From Duganella sp. OV510 (lineage in GTDB: Bacteria > Pseudomonadota > Gammaproteobacteria > Burkholderiales > Burkholderiaceae_D), in contig NZ_FNEQ01000001.1 of NCBI RefSeq assembly GCF_900100205.1, forward strand, positions 1-64,000: a DNA stretch of 64,000 nucleotides. Reading direction: 5' to 3'. The translations under genes and the position numbers were made by a program. Below the pieces are notes generated by a model that had not been told where the DNA came from, did no database searches, and saw only the letters and a program-made list of their open reading frames with translations. Shown here piece after piece: positions 33,260-40,603 of this stretch (position 1 is the first letter of the stretch; every line of letters starts with the position of its first letter).

Positions 33260-34170
33260 GCCGCCTCCCTCATGGCAAGAATGATGTCGCGCGCCGCCGG
33301 AGGGCACACGGCGTTGCCCAGCATGTGGACAGCGTCGCGGTGCGCCGATGGCAAGATGTAATCGCTGGGGAAGCCCATGGCCGCGCGGCACTCTTGGGCG
33401 GACAGCATCCGCATGCGGGCGCCATCGATGATCGCGTGGCGATCGCGTGTGGTGATGGTGCCGATCGGCCGTGCAATCGAGCGACCGCCCCTCTCGTTGC
33501 CGTAGTAGCTGGAAATGAACCGATCGCCGTGCGCGCGCCGGCCGGCCGCGATACGCTCGAGCGTGGCCGCCGCCCTGCCCGGCTTCTCGATCGGCTGCCA
33601 GCTGCCGGCACCGAAATCGATGAAGCTGCTGGCCGGGATGTGCGCGCGCTTCGGCACATCCAGCCACAACGGATGCTTCGCGCGCACGCCGGCAATGAAT
33701 AGGCGGCTGCGGTGCTGCGGCGCGCCGTGATCAGCGGCATCGACGATCATCGGAGTGAGGCTGTACCCCAGCGCCTCCATCGCCAAGCACCACGCCGGAT
33801 ACAGCGACCACGATACGTACTCCGGCACGTTCTCAACGAGCAGGAATTCGGGGCGGTGATATTCGGCAGCCGAAACAACCGCCCACGCGGTCGACCGGCT
33901 GGCGTCGTGCTGCGGGTTTCCATTTTCCTTGCCGCGTGCCTTGCTGTGACCCTGGCAGCACGGCGACGCCATCAGCAGGTCATGTGCCGGCACGTCGCGC
34001 CAGTTGGTCTGGTGCAGGTCTTGGCACGCATGCTGGGCGTGGGGATGGTTTTGCGAGTGAATTTCTACGGCCGCCGGCCAATGGTTGGCAGCCCACGCGA
34101 CATCAACGCCGGCCATCTGCGCGCCCGTAGAAAATCCGCCGGCGCCGGCGAACAGATCGATCGCGATCAT
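33256..34170 (-). CDS. DNA (cytosine-5) methyltransferase (304 aa)
   Basis: C5-methylase motifs in order: DLFAGAGGFSTGAQMAG (I), ASPCCQGHS with the catalytic Cys at residue 71 (IV), LLVENVPEY (VI), GAPQHRSRLFIAG (VIII), and near the end ECRAAMGFPSDY and MLGNAVCPPAA (IX-X). The target domain is short, so the protein is at the small end of the family. It would protect phage DNA from host restriction. No cognate endonuclease is adjacent. Confidence 0.93.
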   Translation of the reverse strand: MIAIDLFAGAGGFSTGAQMAGVDVAWAANHWPAAVEIHSQNHPHAQHACQDLHQTNWRDVPAHDLLMASPCCQGHSKARGKENGNPQHDASRSTAWAVVSAAEYHRPEFLLVENVPEYVSWSLYPAWCLAMEALGYSLTPMIVDAADHGAPQHRSRLFIAGVRAKHPLWLDVPKRAHIPASSFIDFGAGSWQPIEKPGRAAATLERIAAGRRAHGDRFISSYYGNERGGRSIARPIGTITTRDRHAIIDGARMRMLSAQECRAAMGFPSDYILPSAHRDAVHMLGNAVCPPAARDIILAMREAA

Positions 34171-34508
34171 GCCCGCGCTCCTTCCGGACGACGGGTGATG
34201 TAGACGGTCGTCGGGTGAGGAATGCCGCGATATGCTGGCCCGGCAAGCTGTCCGCAGTATGGCGTCGGCTGCAGTTCGCCCAGCGCAGTGCGCGCCTCAG
34301 CGGTCAGGTGGTACGTGATGCCGACCAGGCGTACATTGCCGCCGATCATGTGGTCGAAGATGTGGCGCAGCGCTTCTTCGAGGCGCGAGTCCTCGATGTC
34401 GAAGCCGGCGCGCTCGCAGGCTTGATAGAATGTGGCCGGGCCCTGCTGGAGGGCGACCAGCAGCGCGTGCGAGCGGCTGCCTTTCGGTGGAAAAACGGTG
34501 ATCGTCAT
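34167..34508 (-). CDS. Hypothetical phage protein with winged-helix look (113 aa)
   Basis: MTITVFPPKGSRSHALLVAL then QACERAGFDIEDSRLEEALR suggest a small helix-turn-helix domain with a beta hairpin (GGNVRLVGITYHLT). It is coupled by ATGA to both neighbours. Function unknown. Confidence 0.65.
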   Translation of the reverse strand: MTITVFPPKGSRSHALLVALQQGPATFYQACERAGFDIEDSRLEEALRHIFDHMIGGNVRLVGITYHLTAEARTALGELQPTPYCGQLAGPAYRGIPHPTTVYITRRPEGARA

Positions 34509-34711
34509 GGCTGTCCGCTCCCGCTCAGCTTGTCGGCGGCACCGCGCAGGTCCTGACGGGCGCGGTACTCGGCGCGTTGGGCGTCGCGGTCGGCCTTCTG
34601 CGCCAGGTGCGCGCGGTCTTTTTCTCGCCAATCGCCAAGTTTGCGCAAGGCGGTGGCTTCCGGCGTGCCAGTCTGTGCTGGCGCCGGTCCATGTTGTGTA
34701 GTTGTGGACAT
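34505..34711 (-). CDS. Small charged protein (68 aa)
   Basis: MSTTTQHGPAPAQTGTPEAT followed by a highly charged helix (AHLAQKADRDAQRAEYRARQ). GAGGATC precedes the ATG at 34711. No family recognised. Confidence 0.6.
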   Translation of the reverse strand: MSTTTQHGPAPAQTGTPEATALRKLGDWREKDRAHLAQKADRDAQRAEYRARQDLRGAADKLSGSGQP

Positions 34712-34820
34712 GTGATCCTCTGGTAGACTCGTTCGTTGCGTTGGCGCAACCAACTTCCGCAAAGTAAGATTTCCTTAGCGCAATCGTGTTAAGATTTTCC
34801 GCGTAGCAACCCTAATATTC

Positions 34821-34849
34821 GGCCGCGTGTAAATGCGGCCATTTTTTTG
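34821..34849 (+). terminator. Plus-strand terminator inside leftward operon
   Basis: GGCCGC-GTGTAAAT-GCGGCC followed by ATTTTTTT is a good intrinsic terminator only when read rightwards, although all nearby genes run leftwards. A weak promoter-like pair TTGGCG-N18-TAAGAT lies 60-80 bases before it. The rest of 34712-34820 has no gene; it holds two TAAGATTT-type repeats. Confidence 0.55.
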
Positions 34850-34859
34850 TCTGCGCGCC

Positions 34860-35111
34860 TTAAGTCGCTTTCCCAGCCAGGCCCGCACGAATGTCGGCGA
34901 CGGCGAAGTTGAACTTCTCGTGCGCTTTCAGGATCATGCTGTCGCCGAACGGCAGCTTGCGGTGGCGGATCTTGCTGATCACCGGTGGCGCAACTTCGAA
35001 GGCGCGCGCCAGGTCGGCGTCGTTCTTCAGTTTCAGGTTTGCTATCAGGGTGTCCAGGAAAGCTGGGGCGCCCGGTTGGGCTTCTGCTGCTAATGACATT
35101 GGGTTCTCCAT
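34860..35111 (-). CDS. Small helix-turn-helix regulator (83 aa)
   Basis: NLKLKNDADLARAFEVAPPV followed by ISKIRHRKLPFG is a Cro/C1-type helix-turn-helix of a kind common in betaproteobacterial phages. Its target is unknown; it could be a CII-like or early regulator. Start ATG 35111 within a short gap after the antirepressor gene. Confidence 0.75.
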   Translation of the reverse strand: MENPMSLAAEAQPGAPAFLDTLIANLKLKNDADLARAFEVAPPVISKIRHRKLPFGDSMILKAHEKFNFAVADIRAGLAGKAT

Positions 35112-35152
35112 TTTTTATGTCGCCGTGCTCGTCGGGGCACGGCATCCCGGAT

Positions 35153-35863
35153 TCAGTGGTGGTGCAATTGCGCGGCCAATTGGTGCTTGGCGAACTCGCC
35201 GGCCACCCAGTGCAACCCCTTCGTCGTGAAGCGCATGCTGTTGAACGCGTGTTCGTTATGCTTCGAGACGCCCGCCTTAACCTCGAACCGGCCCGCGTTC
35301 AGGTGCTCCGCGCGCGGCGCAAGCTCGCCGCCGAGGCGGTAGGCGATGCCCTTCTCCAGCAGGAACTCTCGGAAGGTGTTCTCTTTGATCTTCAAAACCT
35401 TGGCCGCCTGGCGGAAACCGAGCAGGCCGGACGCGTCGACGTAGCGGTCCACGAACTCCAGCGCCGGCGCGGCGGCGGCCAGCTGATGCTCCAGCACCTG
35501 CTTCTTCTCGACTTCATCCGCCCAGGCGCGCGCGGCGGTCACAGGGTTGGTGAAGTCGGGAAGCGCTGGAACGGCCGGCGATGTTGCGGCGGCTTCCAGC
35601 GCGAGCCAGCGGTCGACCACGGCGCCGGTGAATTCCGGCGACAACCGCGCCACCAGCACCAGACTGTCCCGCTTTTCCAGCAGGTACTCGGTGTAGGTCT
35701 CGCCATTGGCCGGGTGCTTGTATGGGGTCTCCTCGATTTGAGGACACACCCCAGCAGCGCGTAGATCGCGGCAAGTGCGCAGCACGTTGTCGTGGCGCTT
35801 GCCTGTCAGTTCCGCGATCAAGCGGCTGCTCATGGTTGGTGCGATGTTTCTGGTCAGGTTCAC
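35153..35863 (-). CDS. Rha/KilA-type antirepressor (236 aa)
   Basis: GTG 35863 has AAAGGAG in front. Residues 1-~85 are a Rha-type domain (MSSRLIAELTGKRHDNVLRT ... YTEYLLEKRDSLVLV). The C-terminal part (LEFVDRYVDASGLLGFRQAA then KVLKIKENTFREFLLEKG) is the ANT/KilAC domain. Such proteins counter repressors or disturb host processes during early infection. Confidence 0.85.
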   Translation of the reverse strand: MNLTRNIAPTMSSRLIAELTGKRHDNVLRTCRDLRAAGVCPQIEETPYKHPANGETYTEYLLEKRDSLVLVARLSPEFTGAVVDRWLALEAAATSPAVPALPDFTNPVTAARAWADEVEKKQVLEHQLAAAAPALEFVDRYVDASGLLGFRQAAKVLKIKENTFREFLLEKGIAYRLGGELAPRAEHLNAGRFEVKAGVSKHNEHAFNSMRFTTKGLHWVAGEFAKHQLAAQLHHH

Positions 35864-35910
35864 GGTGGCTCCTTTACGTTGGCGGCGTAGGCGACTGGCT
35901 GGCCGAGGAT

Positions 35911-36180
35911 TCACATGCGCATGTGGTGGCGCGGCTGCGCGAAGTTCGCGCGCCCAGGCAGCAACATGGCCATGTTCTGGCCGGCTTTAGGCCATTCCGC
36001 CTGCGCGCGGCGTTGCTTATCATTGCGAAAACGGGCCGCCCAGTCGTTCGCCAAACCGCGCAGCGTCCGACTTTGCGACTCCCCGGCATCGGCGCAGGCC
36101 TGGCTGAAGTCGCGGTACTCATCCTCGTTAAAAAGTGCTTTCGCGACGAGGACGCGGGGTTTCGGCATCTTGGTGTTCAT
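35911..36180 (-). CDS. Small ribbon-helix-helix-like protein (89 aa)
   Basis: PRVLVAKALFNEDEYRDFSQ followed by GESQSRTLRGLANDWA has the strand-helix-helix layout of short Arc-like DNA binders. The C-terminus is basic. It sits between cro-side and antirepressor genes. The fold is a guess from pattern. Confidence 0.6.
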   Translation of the reverse strand: MNTKMPKPRVLVAKALFNEDEYRDFSQACADAGESQSRTLRGLANDWAARFRNDKQRRAQAEWPKAGQNMAMLLPGRANFAQPRHHMRM

Positions 36181-36259
36181 GGTGGTTTCCTATAAAAGTG
36201 ATTCAGGCTTTCAGGTGATGCAAATGATTCAGGTCGTGCGAATTTGGTGGTGGTGCTTG

Positions 36260-36541
36260 TCAGCCCGGCAGGCCGGATGCGGCAGCGCCGGTCGCAACGG
36301 TTGCGGCGGCCGAGGTGATGCCGTATGCGGTGCCGTTTATACCGACGTGCAACGCGCGGTCGCCCTGCTTCGCCAGCACTTCCAGCAGCGTGGTCTGCTT
36401 GCGCAGCTCGGTCAGCAGCGGCTCTTGCAGCGCCACGAGCACGCCAGCGGCAGCGCCGGCAACGACTGCTGGATCAGCCTTGTCGGCATCCAGGTTGAAT
36501 GCGGCCAACAGCGCGGCGGCCAGGGTTTCGTGGTTGCTCAT
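36260..36541 (-). CDS. Small hydrophobic-tailed early protein (93 aa)
   Basis: MSNHETLAAALLAAFNLDAD ... then ADPAVVAGAAAGVLVALQEP and GITSAAATVATGAAASGLPG. Ala/Gly-rich stretches may be weak membrane segments. The ATG at 36541 is chosen; upstream in-frame ATGs lie opposite the gene at 36626. No family recognised. Confidence 0.6.
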   Translation of the reverse strand: MSNHETLAAALLAAFNLDADKADPAVVAGAAAGVLVALQEPLLTELRKQTTLLEVLAKQGDRALHVGINGTAYGITSAAATVATGAAASGLPG

Positions 36542-36625
36542 CAAGCTTCCTTTCAAATATTCGGGCGGGAGATTCCATCGTGTTAAATTGCTATTCCCCA
36601 ACAACAATTTACGAAGGGATCTCCC

Positions 36626-36883
36626 ATGGCAGACGACACTATTTCGTACAAGGTCCAGCTTCAAATCGACGACAAACCTACTTCTGGCTGGCCTCTAAAG
36701 GCACCGACACCATCTGTCGGCGACCTCATCACTTATGGCGATGGTCGTGTGGCGGAGGTGCATGCCCGCCTATGGGACATTCAAGAGATGTCCGGGCTAA
36801 CGATTTACATGCTTACGATCCGGGCTCGCACTCGGCCAGGCGTTCAACCTGGACGAACTTCGGTAGAGCCGCTTCGACTTTGA
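36626..36883 (+). CDS. Plus-strand small protein (85 aa)
   Basis: AAGGGATC precedes the ATG. The protein MADDTISYKVQLQIDDKPTS is probably beta-rich and ends in a basic segment. Its last 71 bases overlap, tail to tail, with the opposite gene at 36813-37442. It is an accessory gene facing against the early operon. Confidence 0.6.
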   Translation: MADDTISYKVQLQIDDKPTSGWPLKAPTPSVGDLITYGDGRVAEVHARLWDIQEMSGLTIYMLTIRARTRPGVQPGRTSVEPLRL

Positions 36884-37442
36884 TCGCAGCCGACCGTGGC
36901 CCTGTGGCGCTGACTAGATATTGGACGGAACCAAGGCGCGGATATAGCTTGATCGTGATCGCGTCCTCGCCGGGCAACACCTCAAACGTCCGCGCGAACG
37001 GATCAGCTGCGAAGCGCTTCTCGGCTGCGGCGGTCACGGTCGGTGCGAAATCGGCGAAAGCCTTCATTGTTTCAGTTGACGACTTCGGCGCATTGCCCTC
37101 GCCCACTACAGCCGCCGCTGGCGGCTCAACCTTCCAGGTCACGCGATTGCCAGCGGCGTCGGTGCCGGTCCAACCGAACACTCCGTCGCTGCCGCCGAAG
37201 GTCGAGACCGATTTCGGCATGTGTTCTTTCATCCATTTGTGCGCCGACTCGATGCTGTCGGCCCGAGCCTTTTCCGCCATGGCTTCATTGAGCTGCGCCG
37301 CCAGCTTCTGCGCACCCTGGGTGCAGCGCACTATCGCCTCGGCGCGATTCGCCAATTCGATAGCGTTACGATTTGTATCGCTTTGCCGAATTGAAGCGAC
37401 AAGCGAGAGGATCGCTTCATCGCGAGGGTCATTGATGTTCAT
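36813..37442 (-). CDS. Hypothetical early protein (209 aa)
   Basis: Starts MNINDPRDEAILSLVASIRQ, with a helical N-terminal half (EAMAEKARADSIESAHKWMK) and a beta-rich C-terminal half. It directly follows the cro-like gene with a 14-base overlap, so it is an immediate early gene. No family recognised. Confidence 0.7.
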   Translation of the reverse strand: MNINDPRDEAILSLVASIRQSDTNRNAIELANRAEAIVRCTQGAQKLAAQLNEAMAEKARADSIESAHKWMKEHMPKSVSTFGGSDGVFGWTGTDAAGNRVTWKVEPPAAAVVGEGNAPKSSTETMKAFADFAPTVTAAAEKRFAADPFARTFEVLPGEDAITIKLYPRLGSVQYLVSATGPRSAAIKVEAALPKFVQVERLAECEPGS

Positions 37443-37674
37443 GGGGTTCTCCGGTAGTGGCGAGTTCGGGCCAGATCAAATGCCAGTCATCTGGCCGAAG
37501 GTCGGCGCGAGTAACTGCTCCACTGGTCTGCGCCTCGATCTGTGGGCAATGTTGAGGGGCGACTGGGCGGATCTTTTCGATCCACTGATGAAGCAGCGCT
37601 GACGAGACACCAATCGAACGAGCGAAGGCAGCCTTGGTGGTGTCCGAGCTTGAGAAGTAGTTTTTCAGGTCCAT
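37429..37674 (-). CDS. Cro-like / YdaS-type regulator (81 aa)
   Basis: MDLKNYFSSSDTTKAAFARS then IGVSSALLHQWIEKI is a Cro/YdaS helix-turn-helix, followed by RPVAPQHCPQIEAQT and RPDDWHLIWPEL, typical of betaproteobacterial phage Cro proteins. It is divergent from cI across shared operators. Only 6 bases separate the -10 box from the ATG, so its mRNA is probably leaderless. Confidence 0.87.
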   Translation of the reverse strand: MDLKNYFSSSDTTKAAFARSIGVSSALLHQWIEKIRPVAPQHCPQIEAQTSGAVTRADLRPDDWHLIWPELATTGEPHEHQ

Positions 37675-37680
37675 GGCGCA

Positions 37681-37748
37681 ATAATAGCACCGCTATTACA
37701 TAAGTCAATAGCATTGCTCGTTGCGACAATTAATAGCATTGCTATACT
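37681..37748. promoter_or_regulatory. Lysis-lysogeny switch: three operators and divergent promoters
   Basis: Operators of consensus AATAGC-N3-GCTATT lie at 37683-37697 (perfect), 37707-37721 (one arm degenerate) and 37732-37746. Leftward promoter (cro): TTGACT at 37703-37708, 16-base spacer, TATTAT at 37681-37686. Rightward promoter (cI): TTGCGA at 37721-37726, 16-base spacer, TATACT at 37743-37748. Operators cover the -10 boxes of both promoters. Confidence 0.85.
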
Positions 37749-37754
37749 CCGCGC

Positions 37755-38501
37755 ATGAAAGCAGACCCCAAGCCCCTAGAACAATGGCAGATCGCCGATG
37801 CAGATCGTCTCAAGGCGTTGTTCGATAGACGCGAGCCGAAGATTTCGCAGTCGGAGTTCGGCTCGCAGTTCGAGCTGGGTACTCAGGGAATGGTTTCCCA
37901 ATACCTCCTCGCACGGCGCCCACTGAACATCAAAGCTGCTACCGCCTTCGCGCGCGGCCTCGGGGTAGCTGTGGTCGACTTCAGCCCCACTATCGCGGCT
38001 CAGATCAACGAGGCGTCTCAGGCTGCAGGCGAAATGCCTGGTGCGCGCTCGGTCACGGATGACGACGATCATGCGGTACCCAGCGTTGAAATCCGCATGG
38101 TTTCCATCGACGTGCAGGCTGGTGTAGATCGCGTCATTCTGGAACCATTAGACTATGACGGTGGGAAACACCATGTGCCTCGCCAGTGGCTGGAGGAGAA
38201 TGATCTGTACCCGGCAGCGCTCGTTGCCGTGAAGGTCAAGGGCGACAGCATGCAGCCATTGCTGTACGAAGGCGACATAGCGGTAGTAAACACGGGCGAT
38301 AAGGTTCGCAAAAATGGTGGCGTCTTCGCCATGAACTACGAAGGCCAAGCGGTGATCAAGCGTCTTCTCTACGAGCGCCGTGAATGGTATCTCGCATCTG
38401 ACAATCCAGAGTTCAAGCCAGTGCCTTGCCGGGGATCGGATTGCATCGTTGTCGGGCGCATTGTGCACTTCACACCGAAGAATTTCCGCGACCGCCTATA
38501 A
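37755..38501 (+). CDS. CI-type repressor with S24 peptidase domain (248 aa)
   Basis: The N-terminal ~75 residues are a helix-turn-helix (SQSEFGSQFELGTQGMVSQY). The C-terminal LexA-like domain has the serine in KGDSMQP (S165) and lysine in AVIKRL (K202). A likely self-cleavage site is A122-G123 in DVQAGVD, so RecA-dependent induction is expected. The ATG coincides with the predicted transcript start from TTGCGA-N16-TATACT, and there is no ribosome site: the mRNA is probably leaderless, as lambda cI from pRM. Confidence 0.93.
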   Translation: MKADPKPLEQWQIADADRLKALFDRREPKISQSEFGSQFELGTQGMVSQYLLARRPLNIKAATAFARGLGVAVVDFSPTIAAQINEASQAAGEMPGARSVTDDDDHAVPSVEIRMVSIDVQAGVDRVILEPLDYDGGKHHVPRQWLEENDLYPAALVAVKVKGDSMQPLLYEGDIAVVNTGDKVRKNGGVFAMNYEGQAVIKRLLYERREWYLASDNPEFKPVPCRGSDCIVVGRIVHFTPKNFRDRL

Positions 38502-38516
38502 GGCATTGGAGGGTTA

Positions 38517-38993
38517 ATGAATCGAGTTGCCCTTGTCGCTGCTGCTACCGCTTTTGCTACGGTGGCCGCTGGATTCACCATCGCAGCAAAGTATGATGAT
38601 TGGTTTGTTTTCCCCAAGACGCGGCAACTGGTAGCAGACCAGCTGAACGATCCGGCAAGCGCACAATTCCGGCACGAACGCATAGGCAAGGAGAGTTGGC
38701 ATTGCGGCGAAGTGAATGCCAAAAATGGCATGGGCGGCTACGGTGGCTTTAAGCGCTTTATCGCAGGTCCGCACAATAGGATCATCTACCTTGAAGGCGC
38801 TGGCATGCTGGGCGAGGAGTCGCACGAGGAAGTTATCGCAATACTCGACAAGCAAATTGCGTATAACAAGGTCTTGGCAACAATCCGTCAGGCAAATCCC
38901 GAAATTCCGATGCCGTCCGAGTCATCACGACTCGCGCGAGCACGCGGTGAAGTGTTCGAAGATCACTGGAAGGCTATTTGCGATAATCGATAG
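38517..38993 (+). CDS. Secreted or anchored accessory protein after cI (158 aa)
   Basis: An N-terminal hydrophobic segment (VALVAAATAFATVAAGFTIA) is followed by a domain with QLNDPASAQFRHERIGKESW and GEVNAKNGMGGYGGFKRF, seen in other small periplasmic proteins near phage repressors. GGAGG lies before the ATG, 15 bases after cI, so it is co-transcribed in the lysogen. The last 10 codons repeat near 40110. Possible lysogenic conversion or exclusion role, unproven. Confidence 0.8.
   Translation: MNRVALVAAATAFATVAAGFTIAAKYDDWFVFPKTRQLVADQLNDPASAQFRHERIGKESWHCGEVNAKNGMGGYGGFKRFIAGPHNRIIYLEGAGMLGEESHEEVIAILDKQIAYNKVLATIRQANPEIPMPSESSRLARARGEVFEDHWKAICDNR
38954..38983 (+). repeat. 30-bp exact direct repeat, left copy
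   Basis: GTTCGAAGATCACTGGAAGG and the next 10 bases recur unchanged at 40110-40139. Here the repeat encodes the C-terminus FEDHWKAIC of the preceding gene. The two copies bracket the lipoprotein and DUF3761 genes. Confidence 0.9.
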
Positions 38994-39070
38994 CCAAATC
39001 TGCAACAATTGGATAGATTTCCAGTTGTCAATTTTTCATACAATCTACTCATCACCACAGCGAGGACAGT

Positions 39071-39781
39071 ATGAAGAATTTTGCCGTGTGCATTGCCGTG
39101 CTATTTGCCCTTTCCGCCTGCCATAACCCAAAGTCCACAGCAATTCCAGCGGATGCAGATAAATGGGAGACGGAACTAAAGCAACCCTTGCAGCAACTGA
39201 GTGAGACCGATAGGCAGACCGTGGCGGCTTTTCTCGTTCGCGCAAAGTTTTTACAGGCGTTTGGTAAGGAAACTCTCATTACCCCAGGGCTCACAATTGG
39301 GGGTGCCATCGAAGAGCAGAATAAATGGGCGGCGGCGCGCAAGGATGAAGAGGCGGCGCAGGAGGCTCTTAAGAAAAAGTTACTTGCAGAGCAGGCGGAG
39401 ATCCAAAAACAAATTCAAGGACTGGTGACCGTAACCGTACTTTCTAAGACTTTGGCACCGAGCAATCCGCGCGCAGGGCAATACGGGGATCGACAGGAAT
39501 TCAAGTTAGGCATCGAAAACAAAGGTGCGAAGCCGATTCTTGGGGTCAAGGGAACTGTGCACTTTTATGATATTTTCGATAAAGAACAGGGACGTGTCGG
39601 CTTCTCTTTTGACGACGGCATCGAGGTGGGTGAGTCGAAGATCTGGGAAGGAAGCCGCGACTACAATCAGTTCATGGAGGCCCACAAATCCCTTGCAAAT
39701 CTTGAAGAGGGAAAGTATCACACCAAATTTGTGCCTGAGGCGATAATCTTCAAAGATGGCACGAAAATTACAATGCCATAG
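39071..39781 (+). CDS. Lipoprotein of unknown function (236 aa)
   Basis: MKNFAVCIAVLFALSACHNP is a lipoprotein signal with lipobox LSAC. A helical, Lys/Gln-rich central part (KDEEAAQEALKKKLLAEQAE) precedes a beta-rich C-terminal domain. A surface lipoprotein expressed with cI suggests superinfection exclusion or serum/phage resistance, but this is inference. Confidence 0.82.
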   Translation: MKNFAVCIAVLFALSACHNPKSTAIPADADKWETELKQPLQQLSETDRQTVAAFLVRAKFLQAFGKETLITPGLTIGGAIEEQNKWAAARKDEEAAQEALKKKLLAEQAEIQKQIQGLVTVTVLSKTLAPSNPRAGQYGDRQEFKLGIENKGAKPILGVKGTVHFYDIFDKEQGRVGFSFDDGIEVGESKIWEGSRDYNQFMEAHKSLANLEEGKYHTKFVPEAIIFKDGTKITMP

Positions 39782-39794
39782 GAAGTTGACCGCC

Positions 39795-40109
39795 ATGAAC
39801 ATGCGACTTCTAGCTACGCTCCTTCTCGCGGCCCTGACTGTGCCCGCGCTTGCCCAGCTGGCGCCACCGGATCGCGCGCCAGTTACCGCGCCAGCCGCCC
39901 CAAAGAAAGCCGAGCCAAACGAAGCCGACCTGCAAACGCACGGCCACTACCGCAACAAGGCTGGCCAGGATGTCCACTCCCCGGCCAAGAGCGTCGACGG
40001 CAAGGTGCCGGCCGGCGCCAGCGCTAAGTGTCGGGATGGTAGCTACAGCTTCAGTAAGAGCCGGCGTGGCACCTGCTCCGGCCATGGTGGCGTCTCAGCC
40101 TGGTTGTAA
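39795..40109 (+). CDS. Secreted DUF3761 protein (104 aa)
   Basis: Signal peptide MNMRLLATLLLAALTVPALA, then a Pro/Ala linker and a DUF3761 domain with AKCRDGSYSFSKSRRGTCSG and HGGVSAWL. The two Cys probably form a disulfide. It starts 13 bases after the lipoprotein gene. Confidence 0.82.
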   Translation: MNMRLLATLLLAALTVPALAQLAPPDRAPVTAPAAPKKAEPNEADLQTHGHYRNKAGQDVHSPAKSVDGKVPAGASAKCRDGSYSFSKSRRGTCSGHGGVSAWL

Positions 40110-40139
40110 GTTCGAAGATCACTGGAAGGCTATTTGCGA
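40110..40139 (+). repeat. 30-bp exact direct repeat, right copy
   Basis: Second copy of 38954-38983, starting at the stop codon of the DUF3761 gene. In another frame it reads KFEDHWKAICEK and then stops, a leftover of the end of the gene at 38517. Confidence 0.9.
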
Positions 40140-40400
40140 GAAATGAGCCCGCGCACCATCCGATGCGCGGGACAAGAATCCCAGGGGCACCTGGGAACAC
40201 GGCAGGCATGCTGTGTAGGCGGTAAAGCGTAGCCCCGCAGCCGGATGGCCCGGACAAGCGAAACTTTGCTTCCGAACCGCATAGACCGGACGGTCGCCGC
40301 GGCGTGGTGGGGAGCTGCAGATTTCTGCCACGGGCGCCATGGAAGGGCGCTTTATAAGTACATCGGGCTAACAGCTCGTGCGCACGAGCTTTCACCGAGG
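40140..40400 (+). ncRNA. Candidate structured RNA / long leader
   Basis: A 260-base stretch without a convincing gene holds many perfect stems: CCCGCGCA/TGCGCGGG (40148-40171), TCCCAGG/CCTGGGA (40179-40196) and the 18-base palindrome AGCTCGTGCGCACGAGCT (40373-40390). It ends just before a 36-codon hydrophobic frame. It could be a folded leader, the RNA part of a type I toxin system, or another structured RNA; no known class fits by eye. Confidence 0.45.
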
Positions 40401-40408
40401 TCTAACTC

Positions 40409-40519
40409 ATGAAAGCAAAAGTGCCAGCAACAAAGGTGAGTATAACGATTGATGTTGCCAAGTGTATTGCTGCCATTTCGGGGCTGCTTTTGGCTCTGCA
40501 TCAAATCGGCATACTGTGA
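40409..40519 (+). CDS. Small hydrophobic peptide (36 aa)
   Basis: GAGG stands 8 bases before the ATG. The peptide starts with a basic segment (MKAKVPATKVS) and ends in a hydrophobic helix (CIAAISGLLLALHQIGIL). Size and layout resemble type I toxins or small membrane peptides. A strong hairpin follows 10 bases after the stop. Confidence 0.55.
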   Translation: MKAKVPATKVSITIDVAKCIAAISGLLLALHQIGIL

Positions 40520-40529
40520 CCTAAGGAAA

Positions 40530-40553
40530 GCGGGCCGGTTATCGCCGGCCCGC
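40530..40553 (+). terminator. Strong GC hairpin after the small peptide
   Basis: GCGGGCCGG-TTATCG-CCGGCCCGC has a 9-bp stem. The T run after it is poor, so termination efficiency is uncertain. Confidence 0.5.
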
Positions 40554-40603
40554 CTACCCTGAACAAATTCTAGGCCGATTTCAGAAAGTTTACAACCACC
40601 ACT

